Assembly (NCBI RefSeq): GCF_000745005.1
Contig: NZ_JQNB01000001.1
Span: 496,001-560,000 of the forward strand
Origin: Luteibacter sp. 9135
GTDB lineage: Bacteria > Pseudomonadota > Gammaproteobacteria > Xanthomonadales > Rhodanobacteraceae
Length of the DNA stretch: 64,000 nucleotides
Direction: 5' to 3'
The position numbers and the translations under genes were made by a program. Position 1 is the stretch's first letter. The number at the start of each line of letters is the position of its first letter. This document shows, in pieces, positions 37,478-46,661 of this stretch. The notes below the pieces were generated by a model. It did no database searches and was not told where the DNA came from. It was given only the letters and a program-made list of their open reading frames with translations.

Positions 37478-38557
37478 TCAGGGCGAGGAAGCGGTGGAGG
37501 GAGCGGTACTGATGGCAGCGGTGGCAGCGACGGGTGTCGCGCGACGTTCGAGGAAGGAGACGCGCACACCCATGTCCGGCACGATGCGGGCGTCTTTCGT
37601 CTCCAGCGCGACGCGTACCTTCACTGTCGCCTTGCCGCGATCGGCCGCGGGCACGATGGCGATCACATGGGCGCCGATCTTCCAGTCCGGATAGGCATCC
37701 AGCACGGCCTCGGCCGGCATGTCCGCCCGCACGCGGCCGATATAGGCTTCGTTGACATCGACGTCGATCTCCAGCGAATCCATGTCGACGATGGTGCCGA
37801 CGCCGGTACGGGTGAAGCCGCCACCGGCCGACAGGGGCGAGACGATCTCGCCGACCTGCGCCGCCTTGTCGGTGATCACCCCATCGAACGGCGCGCGCAC
37901 CACGGTGTAGTCGAGATTGACCTGGCCCACGCCCACCTGCGCATCGGCCGCGTCGGCCTGGCGGCGTGAGGTGTCGAGCTGGGCGCGATACGTGGCGGCC
38001 TGGGTGCGGCTTTGCTCGGCTTGCTGCTTCGACACCAGCCCGCGGGCGACCAGCGCCTCCTGGCGATCCGCGTCACGCAGCGATTGGTCGAGCTGCGTCT
38101 GGCTCTGCGCGACACCGGCATGCGCCGCGGCGGCCGTGGCACGGCCGGCCTTGAGGCTGGCGCGCAGCGCGTTGTCCTCCAGCCGGGCCAGCACCTGGCC
38201 TTTCTTCACCCGGTCGCCTTCCTCGATCAGCACCTCGGTCAACGTGCCGGTGATCTGTGCCGATACCGTCGCCTGGCGACGCGCGGTGACATAGCCGGTG
38301 GCCTGTAACACGGCACCGGCATCCGCCGCAGAGGACGGCGTCACGGCCGCGGTCGAGGCGGGGGGCGGCGCCGGATCGACCTCGACGGGCCGCCGGGCAA
38401 CGACGAACCAGGCCACGGCACCGAGGGCGAGCAGCACCAGCACGATGCCGAGCAACCACCCGACGATACGCGCCGGCTTGCCGTTTTCGCTCCCCGGCGA
38501 TTCCTTCTGCGACCGGTCGATCTTGAGCTGGCGCAGCAGCTCGGCGTTCGCTTTCAT
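37478..38557 (-). CDS. Periplasmic adaptor (MacA/HlyD-type membrane fusion protein)
   Basis: The protein has 359 aa. A cytoplasmic N-terminus and one transmembrane helix (about 30-51) are followed by a lipoyl half-motif, a helical hairpin rich in Ala/Gln (about 130-215), the second lipoyl half (YTVVRAPFDGVITDK) and beta-barrel domains. The C-terminus is Ala/Thr/Ser-rich. It links the ABC permeases to an outer-membrane channel that is not encoded here. It is the first gene of the operon, with AGGGA before the ATG at 38557. Confidence 0.88.
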   Translation of the reverse strand: MKANAELLRQLKIDRSQKESPGSENGKPARIVGWLLGIVLVLLALGAVAWFVVARRPVEVDPAPPPASTAAVTPSSAADAGAVLQATGYVTARRQATVSAQITGTLTEVLIEEGDRVKKGQVLARLEDNALRASLKAGRATAAAAHAGVAQSQTQLDQSLRDADRQEALVARGLVSKQQAEQSRTQAATYRAQLDTSRRQADAADAQVGVGQVNLDYTVVRAPFDGVITDKAAQVGEIVSPLSAGGGFTRTGVGTIVDMDSLEIDVDVNEAYIGRVRADMPAEAVLDAYPDWKIGAHVIAIVPAADRGKATVKVRVALETKDARIVPDMGVRVSFLERRATPVAATAAISTAPSTASSP

Positions 38558-38675
38558 GTTCCCTGGCCCCTGGCAATGCGGATCGACAACACGATCATCC
38601 GGCCCGGGTGGCAGCCGCACCACTTCCGCCCATCAGCCATCCGCCGTGACATCTGTCACCTGATACCCTTTGCCC

Positions 38676-39362
38676 ATGCCTACCGTCATCCCAGCGCCGG
38701 CCTCGCCGAGCATCCCCGTCACGGGGCGCACCGAACGTTTCCCGGTCCGCCGCGTTTTCTGCATCGGCCGCAACTACGCCGACCACGCGCGCGAGATGGG
38801 CGCCTCGGTCGATGCCGCCAACCCGATGTTCTTCACCAAGCCCGCGGACGCCCTCGTCACCGATGGCGCCGACGTGCCCTACCCCTCGGCCACGAACGAC
38901 CTGCACCACGAAGTGGAAATGGTCGTGGCGCTGGGCTCGGGCGGCTCGAACCTCACGACCGAACAGGCCGCCGCCACGGTCTGGGGCTACGGCATAGGTC
39001 TGGACCTGACCCGCCGCGACCTGCAGGCGCAGGCCAAGGCCAAGGGTGCGCCGTGGGACGTGGCCAAGGCATTCGACCACTCCGCGCCGGTCTCCGCCCT
39101 GGTGCCCGCCGACCAGGCCTCGCCCGACGCTACCACCCGCATCGCGCTGGAGATCAACGGCGAGCTGCGCCAGCAGGCGATGCTGGGCGACATGGTGCTG
39201 GGCGTGCCCGAGATCCTCGCCGCGCTGTCGAGGCTGTTCGAACTCAAGGCAGGCGACATCGTCTACACCGGCACCCCTGCCGGTGTGGCCGCGCTGGTGC
39301 GAGGCGATCGTTTCCGGGCCACACTCGAAGGCATCGCCACGCTGGAAGGCCGGGTGGTCTGA
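38676..39362 (+). CDS. Fumarylacetoacetate hydrolase (FAH) family protein
   Basis: The protein has 228 aa. The family signature runs from [14 protein letters not shown] through FTKPADAL and the metal-binding [13 protein letters not shown] to a final YTGTPAGV motif. Single-domain members are acylpyruvases or 2-hydroxyhepta-diene-dioate isomerases that cleave C-C bonds in aromatic breakdown products. The substrate here is not defined by the context. The start ATG at 38676 lacks an obvious ribosome site. Confidence 0.87.
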   Translation: MPTVIPAPASPSIPVTGRTERFPVRRVFCIGRNYADHAREMGASVDAANPMFFTKPADALVTDGADVPYPSATNDLHHEVEMVVALGSGGSNLTTEQAAATVWGYGIGLDLTRRDLQAQAKAKGAPWDVAKAFDHSAPVSALVPADQASPDATTRIALEINGELRQQAMLGDMVLGVPEILAALSRLFELKAGDIVYTGTPAGVAALVRGDRFRATLEGIATLEGRVV

Positions 39363-39471
39363 GTCCGCAAGACCGGCGGGTCCGACGCCGCCGGGCGTGA
39401 CTTCGCGAACTCCTTACATCCCGACCGTTAATTTCCTACGTTCGACGTCCCGCCCCCAAGGAGAACCACCC

Positions 39472-39882
39472 ATGAGCATCGTCGCGGAATTCAAGAAATT
39501 CGCCCTGCGCGGCAACGTGATCGACCTGGCGGTCGGTGTCGTGATCGGCGCGGCCTTCAGCAAGATCGTCACGTCGCTGGTCGACAACATCATCATGCCG
39601 CCCATCGGCTGGCTGATCGGCGGCATCGATTTTTCCGACTGGAAATGGGTGCTCAAACCCGCCGATGCCGCGAACAAGACCGCCGAAGTGGCCATCCAGT
39701 ACGGCGTGTTCATCAACGTGCTGATCCAGTTCATCATCATCGCGTTCGCCATCTTCCTCGTGGTCAAGGCCATCAACCGCCTCACCCGCCGCGAAGAAGC
39801 CAAACCCGCCGCTCCCGCCGCCGACGTGGTGCTGCTCACGGAAATCCGCGACCTGCTCAAGCAGCAACCCCCGCGCGCCTAA
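39472..39882 (+). CDS. mscL: Large-conductance mechanosensitive channel MscL
   Basis: The protein has 136 aa. An N-terminal amphipathic helix is followed by TM1 ([20 protein letters not shown]), a periplasmic loop, TM2 ([20 protein letters not shown]) and a cytoplasmic helix. This homopentameric inner-membrane channel opens under membrane tension to release solutes during hypo-osmotic shock. AAGGAGA precedes the ATG. A REP element follows the stop. Confidence 0.97.
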   Translation: MSIVAEFKKFALRGNVIDLAVGVVIGAAFSKIVTSLVDNIIMPPIGWLIGGIDFSDWKWVLKPADAANKTAEVAIQYGVFINVLIQFIIIAFAIFLVVKAINRLTRREEAKPAAPAADVVLLTEIRDLLKQQPPRA

Positions 39883-39909
39883 CCCGCCACCGAGCCTATG
39901 CGCGCGCGG

Positions 39910-39931
39910 TAGGAGCGGACGATGTCCGCGA
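39910..39931. repeat. REP-like palindromic element (single)
   Basis: The element reads TAGGAGCGGAC-GAT-GTCCGCG and contains a perfect 6-bp hairpin (39915-39920 with 39924-39929). It matches the copies at 48114-48173 except for compensating C/G swaps in the stem, which shows that the palindrome is kept as a structure. Confidence 0.7.
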
Positions 39932-39952
39932 TCCAAGCCCAGTGCCACGCAC

Positions 39953-39990
39953 AAAAAAAAAGAGGCCGCCAGGTGGGAGCCCGGCGGCCT
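39953..39990 (-). terminator. Rho-independent terminator of the TonB receptor gene
   Basis: Read on the minus strand, a perfect 8-bp stem (39990-39983 with 39970-39963, 12-nt loop) is followed by C and nine T. It lies 85 bp after the receptor stop codon. Confidence 0.85.
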
Positions 39991-40074
39991 TATCTGGGGA
40001 GATCGTTGCGCCGCAGTAGATGAGTCGGGGGACTCGCGGCGCTTATTGTTGGTATGACCTAGCCAAACGCCCGA

Positions 40075-43071
40075 TCAGAAGTCGTAGTTGATCCCGAAAC
40101 GGACATAACGCGGCGTGCTGAAGTAATTGATGCGGTCGTAGTTGGTGTTGAGCGCCTTGCTGTTGCCGTAGAGGGCATACGTGGACGTCGCCACCGACTC
40201 GTTCAACAGGTTGTAGACCATCACGTTGAAGCCAAGTTTCTTGTCAGCCCATACCGGACGGTATTCGGCGGACAAGGACACGATGTGCTGCCAAGGCTGG
40301 CGGCCCGCGGCACCGGGGGCGGAAGCCACGCCACCGCAGTAGTGATAGTAGCTGCCGTAGCCCACCGGGTTGCTCTCGTCCGCACCGTAGTAGCCCAGGC
40401 ACGTCTTCGGCGTACCGGAAAGCAATGCGATATTGCCGGAGAGCATCCACTCCGGCGCCACCTGCCACGAGCCGTAGATCTTCAGCTGGTGCTTGCGGTC
40501 ATTGGACAGCAGGCCGTTGGAGTTCTCCATCACCTTGCCGAAGTCCCAGTCCACCGTGGCCGACACGTCCGACTGGCCGATATCGGACCGGACCTGGCCT
40601 TCGCTGTCGCCGTAGCTCTTCGAATATACGTAGTCGATCTTGGCCTGCCACACGCCGTCGAACGGATGCTCCAGGAACGTCTCCAGCCCGTAGTAGCTGC
40701 GCTTGGCGTGCGGCATGCCGAAGTCTTCCTTCGTCACGTCGACGCTGTAGTAGCCACCGGCCGGATTGACGATGCGGTAGGTGTTCGCACGGCCGGGGTT
40801 GGACAGGTAGCAACCGTTGAGCGTGGTCGGATCGATGTCGTAGCCGAGCGCCTGCGCCTTGGCCGCGATGGTGCCCGTATCGCAGATATCGTCGAGGATG
40901 TTACGCAGCTTGCGTACCTGGCCCTTCATGCCCCAGACGTAGTCGGCGTTGATCTGCTGGGTGAAGCCGAGCAGGTATTCGTCCTGGTACTCGGAACGGA
41001 TGCTGCTGGAAGCGACCGTCTTCGCATCCGGTGACTGGCCATACTCGTTGTTGGCCGACACGGCGCCGCCGGTGGCCGAAGCCAGGGGCGTCAGACCGGT
41101 CGGGTTGCCGTTGGCATCGATGCCGGTGTACGTGTAGTACTGGTTGGTGTAGAGCGAACCCGCCGCCGCGCGCAGCGCCACCGAGGCCGGCATGGCGAGG
41201 TAATAGCGGCCGGCATTGGCGTACACCTTCAACGACGAGTCGCCATGCACGTCCCAGCTGAAACCGACACGCGGAGCCCACTGCGGCTTGGTCATGCGCA
41301 GGTAAGCGTCGCCGTTCGGGTTGTAGTTGGTGAACTGGTCGTTGCGCAGGCCGATCTTCACCAGCCAGCGATCGTCAACCTGCCAGCTGTCCTCGATGTA
41401 CTGGGCACGCTGCTTCACCCGCACCGACGCGGAGGTGCTGTACAGGTACTTGGACACGTAATAGCCAGTTTCGCCACCTGCGCCCGTGTTGGGCGCCGCG
41501 ACGAACGGCGAGTCGCTGATCGGCGTGCTCGGATCGCCGAACGCGTAGATCCATGCGTTGCCCGTCTGGCCGTCGTCGATATCGTGCGAGTTGAGGTTGT
41601 CGATGCCGGCGGTGATCGTGTGGTCGCCGAGCTTCCACGACAGGTCCAGGCGAAGGTTGTTGCTGGTGGCGCGGTGATTCGGATTGTCCGCCGTCAGCAC
41701 CGTCTGCGCGTTGACGATGGAGTTACCGCCGGTGATGGCGGGATTCTCGAACTCGGAGCCGTTGATGTACGTCAGGCTCGGATCGTAGCCCGGCGTCTGG
41801 CTGAAATACGTCATCTTCTGCTTGCCGTACAACGCGGTCAGCGTGATGTCGTCGGTGATATAGCTGGTGTACTTGGCGATGGACACCTGCGCACTGTTCT
41901 TGGTCGAGGTATCGAAGCTGTTGAGGTCGCCGGTCTGCTTGGTGTCGTAGTCGTAGTTGTACAGGTTGCCCTTGTACGAGGTCTTGGTCGATGCACCCGT
42001 CAGTTCGAGGATGTTGTTGTCGTTGATGTTCCAGTCGACCTTGGTGTACCACTTCGGGTTGCTGTACTGGTACTGCGTGTTGTACGACGAAGTGACCGCA
42101 CCCAGGCTGTTGCCCGAACGCTTGTCACCTTCCACGGCGGCGAAGAAGAACAGCTTGTCCTTGATCAGCGGACCGCCGACATAGGCACTCTCGGTGGTTT
42201 CCCACGACTTGTTCTGCGAGTAACGACGGTAGATCTCGCCATCGTTGGCGCCGGACACGTAATAGCTGTTCGGGCTGGTGCCACGGGCGAACGCCGGGGT
42301 CCACTGCACCTGCGCGCCGAAGTGCCATTCGTCGGTACCGCGCTTGCCGCTCTGGCTGATCACGCCGCCGTCGGAGCGCCCGTAAGCGGCGCCGTAGCCG
42401 CCGCTGAGGATTTCCTGCTGGTCGATGGCACCGTAAGGCAGGCTGATGCCGCCGAAACCGCTGAGCGGATCGGTGGTGTTGAAGCCGTTGAGGTAATACG
42501 CGTTCTCGGTCACCGAGGAACCGGAGAACGAGACCAGCGAGGTGCCGGTCGTGCCGCTGGTGAAGCCGCTGTATCCGGGCACGACGCCGGGCGCCAGCAG
42601 CGCGATGGCTTCCGCGCTGCGGGCCAGCGGCAACTGGGCCAGCTGCTGCGAGGTGATGACGGTGCGCGCATCCACGCTGGACACATCGATGGCCGGCAGC
42701 GAGTTGGCCGACACGGTGACCGCGCCCAGGCTGGTCGTGGCACCGCTGGCGGCCGCGAATGACACCTCGGTACCCGAGCCTACTCGCAGCGTGATGTCAC
42801 TGCGGGTGTCCACCACCTTGCCGCCCTGCACGAGGGAGACGGTATACGTGCCCAGGGGCAGCGAGCCAACGGTGTAACGGCCGTCGCTACCCACCGTCAC
42901 CTCGCGGGTGACGCCGGAGCTGCTCCTGGCCTGGACGGTTTCCCCTTCGGCGGCCGGCGCCTGGCCGAAAATGCTGCCGGTGGTCGACTGCGCCAGGACG
43001 ACGTTGCTGCCCAAGGCCATCGCCAGCGCGAGGCTGATCCGGCTGAGCCGGATGGATGTCGGATTCTTCAC
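40075..43071 (-). CDS. Oar-like TonB-dependent outer-membrane receptor
   Basis: The protein has 998 aa. A signal peptide (about 1-28, cleavage after VLAQ) is followed by a carboxypeptidase-regulatory-like beta domain (to about 115), a plug domain (SLPAIDVSSVDARTVITSQQ...) and a 22-strand barrel ending RFGINYDF. The pattern matches Oar-like receptors, common in Xanthomonadales, which bind proteinaceous or other large substrates. The start is taken as the GTG at 43071 with GGAGAG 8 nt upstream. An AraC regulator lies 180 bp upstream on the same strand and may control it. Confidence 0.9.
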   Translation of the reverse strand: MKNPTSIRLSRISLALAMALGSNVVLAQSTTGSIFGQAPAAEGETVQARSSSGVTREVTVGSDGRYTVGSLPLGTYTVSLVQGGKVVDTRSDITLRVGSGTEVSFAAASGATTSLGAVTVSANSLPAIDVSSVDARTVITSQQLAQLPLARSAEAIALLAPGVVPGYSGFTSGTTGTSLVSFSGSSVTENAYYLNGFNTTDPLSGFGGISLPYGAIDQQEILSGGYGAAYGRSDGGVISQSGKRGTDEWHFGAQVQWTPAFARGTSPNSYYVSGANDGEIYRRYSQNKSWETTESAYVGGPLIKDKLFFFAAVEGDKRSGNSLGAVTSSYNTQYQYSNPKWYTKVDWNINDNNILELTGASTKTSYKGNLYNYDYDTKQTGDLNSFDTSTKNSAQVSIAKYTSYITDDITLTALYGKQKMTYFSQTPGYDPSLTYINGSEFENPAITGGNSIVNAQTVLTADNPNHRATSNNLRLDLSWKLGDHTITAGIDNLNSHDIDDGQTGNAWIYAFGDPSTPISDSPFVAAPNTGAGGETGYYVSKYLYSTSASVRVKQRAQYIEDSWQVDDRWLVKIGLRNDQFTNYNPNGDAYLRMTKPQWAPRVGFSWDVHGDSSLKVYANAGRYYLAMPASVALRAAAGSLYTNQYYTYTGIDANGNPTGLTPLASATGGAVSANNEYGQSPDAKTVASSSIRSEYQDEYLLGFTQQINADYVWGMKGQVRKLRNILDDICDTGTIAAKAQALGYDIDPTTLNGCYLSNPGRANTYRIVNPAGGYYSVDVTKEDFGMPHAKRSYYGLETFLEHPFDGVWQAKIDYVYSKSYGDSEGQVRSDIGQSDVSATVDWDFGKVMENSNGLLSNDRKHQLKIYGSWQVAPEWMLSGNIALLSGTPKTCLGYYGADESNPVGYGSYYHYCGGVASAPGAAGRQPWQHIVSLSAEYRPVWADKKLGFNVMVYNLLNESVATSTYALYGNSKALNTNYDRINYFSTPRYVRFGINYDF

Positions 43072-43252
43072 TGTGGAACTCTCCCCGAAATTTAGGATGT
43101 GCGACGCCACGAGGCGCGCGCCCGGCAAGGCGCTCTCCCCCACTGCCCATGGCGTGTGGTTCGATGCGGAACGTTGCGTGGCCGCATGGCCACGACCTCA
43201 ATCTAGTGTTAAGAACATGCACCCATTCGGCGGAAACTGCCGCGTCATTCGG

Positions 43253-44290
43253 TCATTCGTTGGATGTTTGGACGTCCGAACCATCCAGCACGGGTATCGG
43301 GCCGAGCATGGCGGCCTGGCGAAACCGCCGCGGCGACGTCCCTACGTGATCGCGAAAGCAGCGGCTGAAGTTGGTCATGTCGCCAAAGCCCCAGGCATGC
43401 GCGATATGCGCGATGCTCCGATGGCGCAGTCGCGGATCGGCCAGCTCGCGCTGGCAGCGGGCCAGGCGTTCCAGGCGCACCCAGCGCATGAGCGTCAGGC
43501 CTTCGTCGGAAAACAAGTCGAACAGGTGGCTGGACGACAGACCCACGCCTTTCGCGATCATGTCGATACACAGCTCGGGATCGGCCAGGTGCTCGCGCGC
43601 GTACTGGCGTACCTGACGCTTGTGATAGTGACGCAGGCGAGGCAAGGCGTCGCCTTCCGCACCCACCGATTCCAGTGCTGCCGCAAGAAGATGCGGAACG
43701 GCATCGGCCAGCCGGTCGGCCAACGCGTCGGTCAGGCCCGCCGGATGCGCGAACATTTCCTGAAACAACACACGAAGGAAGCCGACGCTGGCGAGGTGTC
43801 CCGGCAAGCCGATGGCCGCCACGTCGGCCAGGCGGGGAATGGCGTCACGCAGGGCCACCAGCGGAAGATGGATCGCCTGCACGGTGCACCGGCCGACCTC
43901 CAGGCGGAACGGCCGCGACAGGTCGATGAGACAGAAGTCGCCCGCGGCGAGGTCGCCATGGCGGCCGTGCTGTTCGATGCGTGCGCGGCCGTCGAGTTGC
44001 AGGCTGAGCAACACGGCTTGCCGGTGCTCCGGGGGCAGTGCGTTCTCGGTCAGCACGTGCGGGGTGTGGCGGAAGACGCCCAGGCGCAGGCGTTCCCCGG
44101 CATACCCGTCGATCAATGCACTGGTCTCGAAGCGGCTGGGGGCGCGCTCGACCAGCGCCTGCCAGAAGCGGCGGGCCAGCAGGCGATTAGTTGCGATACC
44201 CTCGTCGACGGGTGGCGACTCGGCAAGAACGTGCGATAGGGACGGCAAGGCGGCGATTCCGATAGGGAAGTGGGCACGGGGGCGCGGCAA
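43253..44290 (-). CDS. AraC-family transcriptional regulator
   Basis: The protein has about 345 aa. The N-terminal cupin-like AraC_binding_2 region (about 50-170, RLGVFRHTPHVL...AGDFCLIDLSRPF) is followed by a C-terminal double helix-turn-helix (about 230-330) containing IAHAWGFGDMTNFSRCFRDHVG. The group is FeaR-like. The start is uncertain: TTG at 44290 is used because no ATG or ribosome site fits, and an in-frame TTG at 44248 is an alternative. It may regulate the TonB receptor gene downstream. Confidence 0.83.
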   Translation of the reverse strand: MPRPRAHFPIGIAALPSLSHVLAESPPVDEGIATNRLLARRFWQALVERAPSRFETSALIDGYAGERLRLGVFRHTPHVLTENALPPEHRQAVLLSLQLDGRARIEQHGRHGDLAAGDFCLIDLSRPFRLEVGRCTVQAIHLPLVALRDAIPRLADVAAIGLPGHLASVGFLRVLFQEMFAHPAGLTDALADRLADAVPHLLAAALESVGAEGDALPRLRHYHKRQVRQYAREHLADPELCIDMIAKGVGLSSSHLFDLFSDEGLTLMRWVRLERLARCQRELADPRLRHRSIAHIAHAWGFGDMTNFSRCFRDHVGTSPRRFRQAAMLGPIPVLDGSDVQTSNE

Positions 44291-44439
44291 GCGGCTTCAT
44301 GGTCTTCCCTGGATGGCGTGTGCGTTGGCTTACGCTAAGCGTTTGGCGTCACGGAAGAATGTCGCTGTGTGTCCGTTGTGTGTCGGTTCTTTTGCCGCGT
44401 CGGCAAACGCCGCGTCCCCGCGTCTGGTATCTAATTCCC

Positions 44440-45159
44440 ATGTCCATGGACCTGCATCCCCTCATCCTGGTCGTCGACGACGATCCCGAACTGCGCGAGC
44501 TCATCACCGGCTTCCTCGGCGGCCACGGCTATCGCGTGCGTGCCGCGGAGAACGTCGCGGCCATGACCGCAGCGGTCGAGCGCGAGCGACCCGACCTCAT
44601 CGTGCTGGACGTGATGATGCCGGGCGAGGACGGACTGAGCGCCGCGCGGCGGCTCGCCGCGGCCAAGGGGCCTCCGGTGATCATCCTCAGCGCCCTGGGC
44701 AGCGACACCGACCGGATCATCGGCCTGGAGGTGGGCGCCGACGATTACCTGGCCAAACCGTGCAACCCGCGCGAGTTGCTGGCCCGCGTACGTGCGCTGC
44801 TCCGTCGCAGCAGCCGGGGTGACGCGGTGCATGCCGAGGAAGCACGCCCGTACGGCTTCGCCGGCTGGCGGCTGGATGTCACGCGGCGCGACCTGCGCGA
44901 TCCCACGGACATCTTCATCAACCTGTCCGATGGCGAATTCGCCCTGCTCCGCGCGTTCGTCGAGCACCCGCAGCGCATCCTCAGCCGCGACCAGTTGCTC
45001 GACCTGGTCCATGGCGGCCGCGCGGAGGTGTACGACCGCGCCATCGACACGCAGATCAGCCGGCTGCGGCGCAAGCTCAACGACAGGGCGCAGGAAGAAA
45101 TGATCCGTACCGTGCGCAGCGAGGGCTACATGCTGCTGCCAAAGGTGACCCGATTGTGA
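44440..45159 (+). CDS. OmpR/PhoB-family response regulator
   Basis: The protein has 239 aa. The receiver has acidic residues 13-15, phospho-acceptor Asp57, Ser84 and Lys106. The C-terminal winged helix (about 135-236) contains the recognition region YDRAIDTQISRLRRKL. The ATG at 44440 is used; a second ATG at 44446 is equally possible, and neither has a strong ribosome site. The stop overlaps the start of the sensor kinase gene by 4 nt. Confidence 0.92.
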   Translation: MSMDLHPLILVVDDDPELRELITGFLGGHGYRVRAAENVAAMTAAVERERPDLIVLDVMMPGEDGLSAARRLAAAKGPPVIILSALGSDTDRIIGLEVGADDYLAKPCNPRELLARVRALLRRSSRGDAVHAEEARPYGFAGWRLDVTRRDLRDPTDIFINLSDGEFALLRAFVEHPQRILSRDQLLDLVHGGRAEVYDRAIDTQISRLRRKLNDRAQEEMIRTVRSEGYMLLPKVTRL

Positions 45160-46565
45160 GCCGAGGGGCCGGACCATCCATCTTCGTGCGCACCTTCCTG
45201 TTGACGGTGTGCGCCCTGCTGGTCTCGTCGGGCATCGGGCTGGGCATCCTTGCGTGGCGACCACCGATGCTGCCGCCCCTGGCCAGCCTGTTCGACGTCG
45301 CCGCCGCCCTGCGCATGGACGACACCCCCCCGAGCCCTGCGGATGCGGCCGGCCAGGGCAGCGCCACCGACGGACGGGCCATGAACGCCGCCGGTGGCGA
45401 CGACCGGCGCATGCCTCCTCCCGGCATGGATTTCATGCCGCCGGTACCGGCGGACCTGGACGTGCTGACCCAGGCGACGCCGCCACTGGCGCCGGACGGT
45501 ACCGATGCGCGGCTGTCGGCCCACCTGCTGCCACGGTTGGCTATGTTGCTGCGCGTGCGTCCGGATGCCCTGCGCGTGTACGCCACGGATAGCCACATGG
45601 ACCGGCACCGCGGCGGCGTGCGGATGACGCTGGGGCCGGCGTCGGTGGTCGGCTGGCAGCAGCCCGACGGGCGCTGGCGCATCGCCCGGGTGCCTGGCGA
45701 GACGTTCCCCAACCTGCTGCAGGAAGACATCCTCTGGCTGCTGGGCGCGGGCGTCCTGGTCCTGCTGCAGTTGGCCTGGTGGTTCGCGCATGCCTTGTCC
45801 GCGCCCATCCACCGCTTCGCGGAGGCTGCACAGCGTCTGGGCGCGGATACCGGCGCACCGCCGGTGCCGCGCGATGGCCCACCGGAAATGCGGCGCGCCG
45901 TGGATGCCTTCAACACCATGCAGGGGCGAGTGAATCGCCTGCTGCACGAGCGCACGCACCTGATCGCCGCCATCGCGCACGACCTGCGCACACCGCTCAC
46001 GCGCCTGTCCTTCCGCCTGGACGGACTGCCGGAGCCGATGGGTGCCAAGGTGGATGCCGACCTGCGCGAGATGAAGACCATGATCTCGGCCGCGCTGGAT
46101 TTCATGCGCGACCGCTCGCTCGGCACGCAGCGGCAACCGCTGGATTTCCGCCTCCTGGTCGAGAGCGTGGCCGACGACCTGGTGGATGTGGGCTACGACG
46201 TGGCGATCGTGCCCGGTCCGCCGGTCACGCTGGACGGCGATCCGGTCGCCCTGCGTCGCGCCGTGGTCAACCTCGTCGAGAACGGCCTGAAGTACGGACA
46301 GCGTGTTCGCCTGCGCCTGCGTGCCGGCCACGGCGAGTGCCTGCTGGAAGTGGACGACGACGGCCCCGGCGTTCCCGAGACCATGCAGCAGCAGGTTTTC
46401 GCCCCCTTTTTCCGGCTCGAATCCTCGCGCAACCGCGACACCGGCGGCATCGGCCTGGGCCTGGCCACCGTGCGCGCCATCGTGCTGGATCATGGCGGCA
46501 GCATCGTGCTGCGCAATCGCAAGGAGGGCGGCCTGCGCGTCGTGGTGGCCTTGCCGCAGTCCTAG
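45156..46565 (+). CDS. Membrane sensor histidine kinase paired with the OmpR-type regulator
   Basis: The protein has 469 aa. The GTG start overlaps the regulator stop (GTGA). Transmembrane helices at about 12-34 and 192-212 enclose a periplasmic sensor that includes a Met/Pro/Asp-rich stretch (MPPPGMDFMPP near 86-96). HAMP and HisKA domains follow, with IAHDLRTP (His275), an N-box NLVENGLKYG and G boxes DDDGPGVP and GGIGLGLA. The Met-rich periplasmic part could suit metal sensing, but this is speculative. Confidence 0.9.
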   Translation: MSRGAGPSIFVRTFLLTVCALLVSSGIGLGILAWRPPMLPPLASLFDVAAALRMDDTPPSPADAAGQGSATDGRAMNAAGGDDRRMPPPGMDFMPPVPADLDVLTQATPPLAPDGTDARLSAHLLPRLAMLLRVRPDALRVYATDSHMDRHRGGVRMTLGPASVVGWQQPDGRWRIARVPGETFPNLLQEDILWLLGAGVLVLLQLAWWFAHALSAPIHRFAEAAQRLGADTGAPPVPRDGPPEMRRAVDAFNTMQGRVNRLLHERTHLIAAIAHDLRTPLTRLSFRLDGLPEPMGAKVDADLREMKTMISAALDFMRDRSLGTQRQPLDFRLLVESVADDLVDVGYDVAIVPGPPVTLDGDPVALRRAVVNLVENGLKYGQRVRLRLRAGHGECLLEVDDDGPGVPETMQQQVFAPFFRLESSRNRDTGGIGLGLATVRAIVLDHGGSIVLRNRKEGGLRVVVALPQS

Positions 46566-46661
46566 CCTCGCCGGCGCATCGACCCGGCCCATGACTTCCG
46601 ACCTACGCGGGCGCACCCCGTGCCGTGGTCATAATCGACCTTTACCGTCCCGGGGGTCACC

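Noticed and set aside
45126..46616. 496-codon open frame on the minus strand
   Set aside because: It is an exact antisense shadow of the sensor kinase gene, which has all family motifs.
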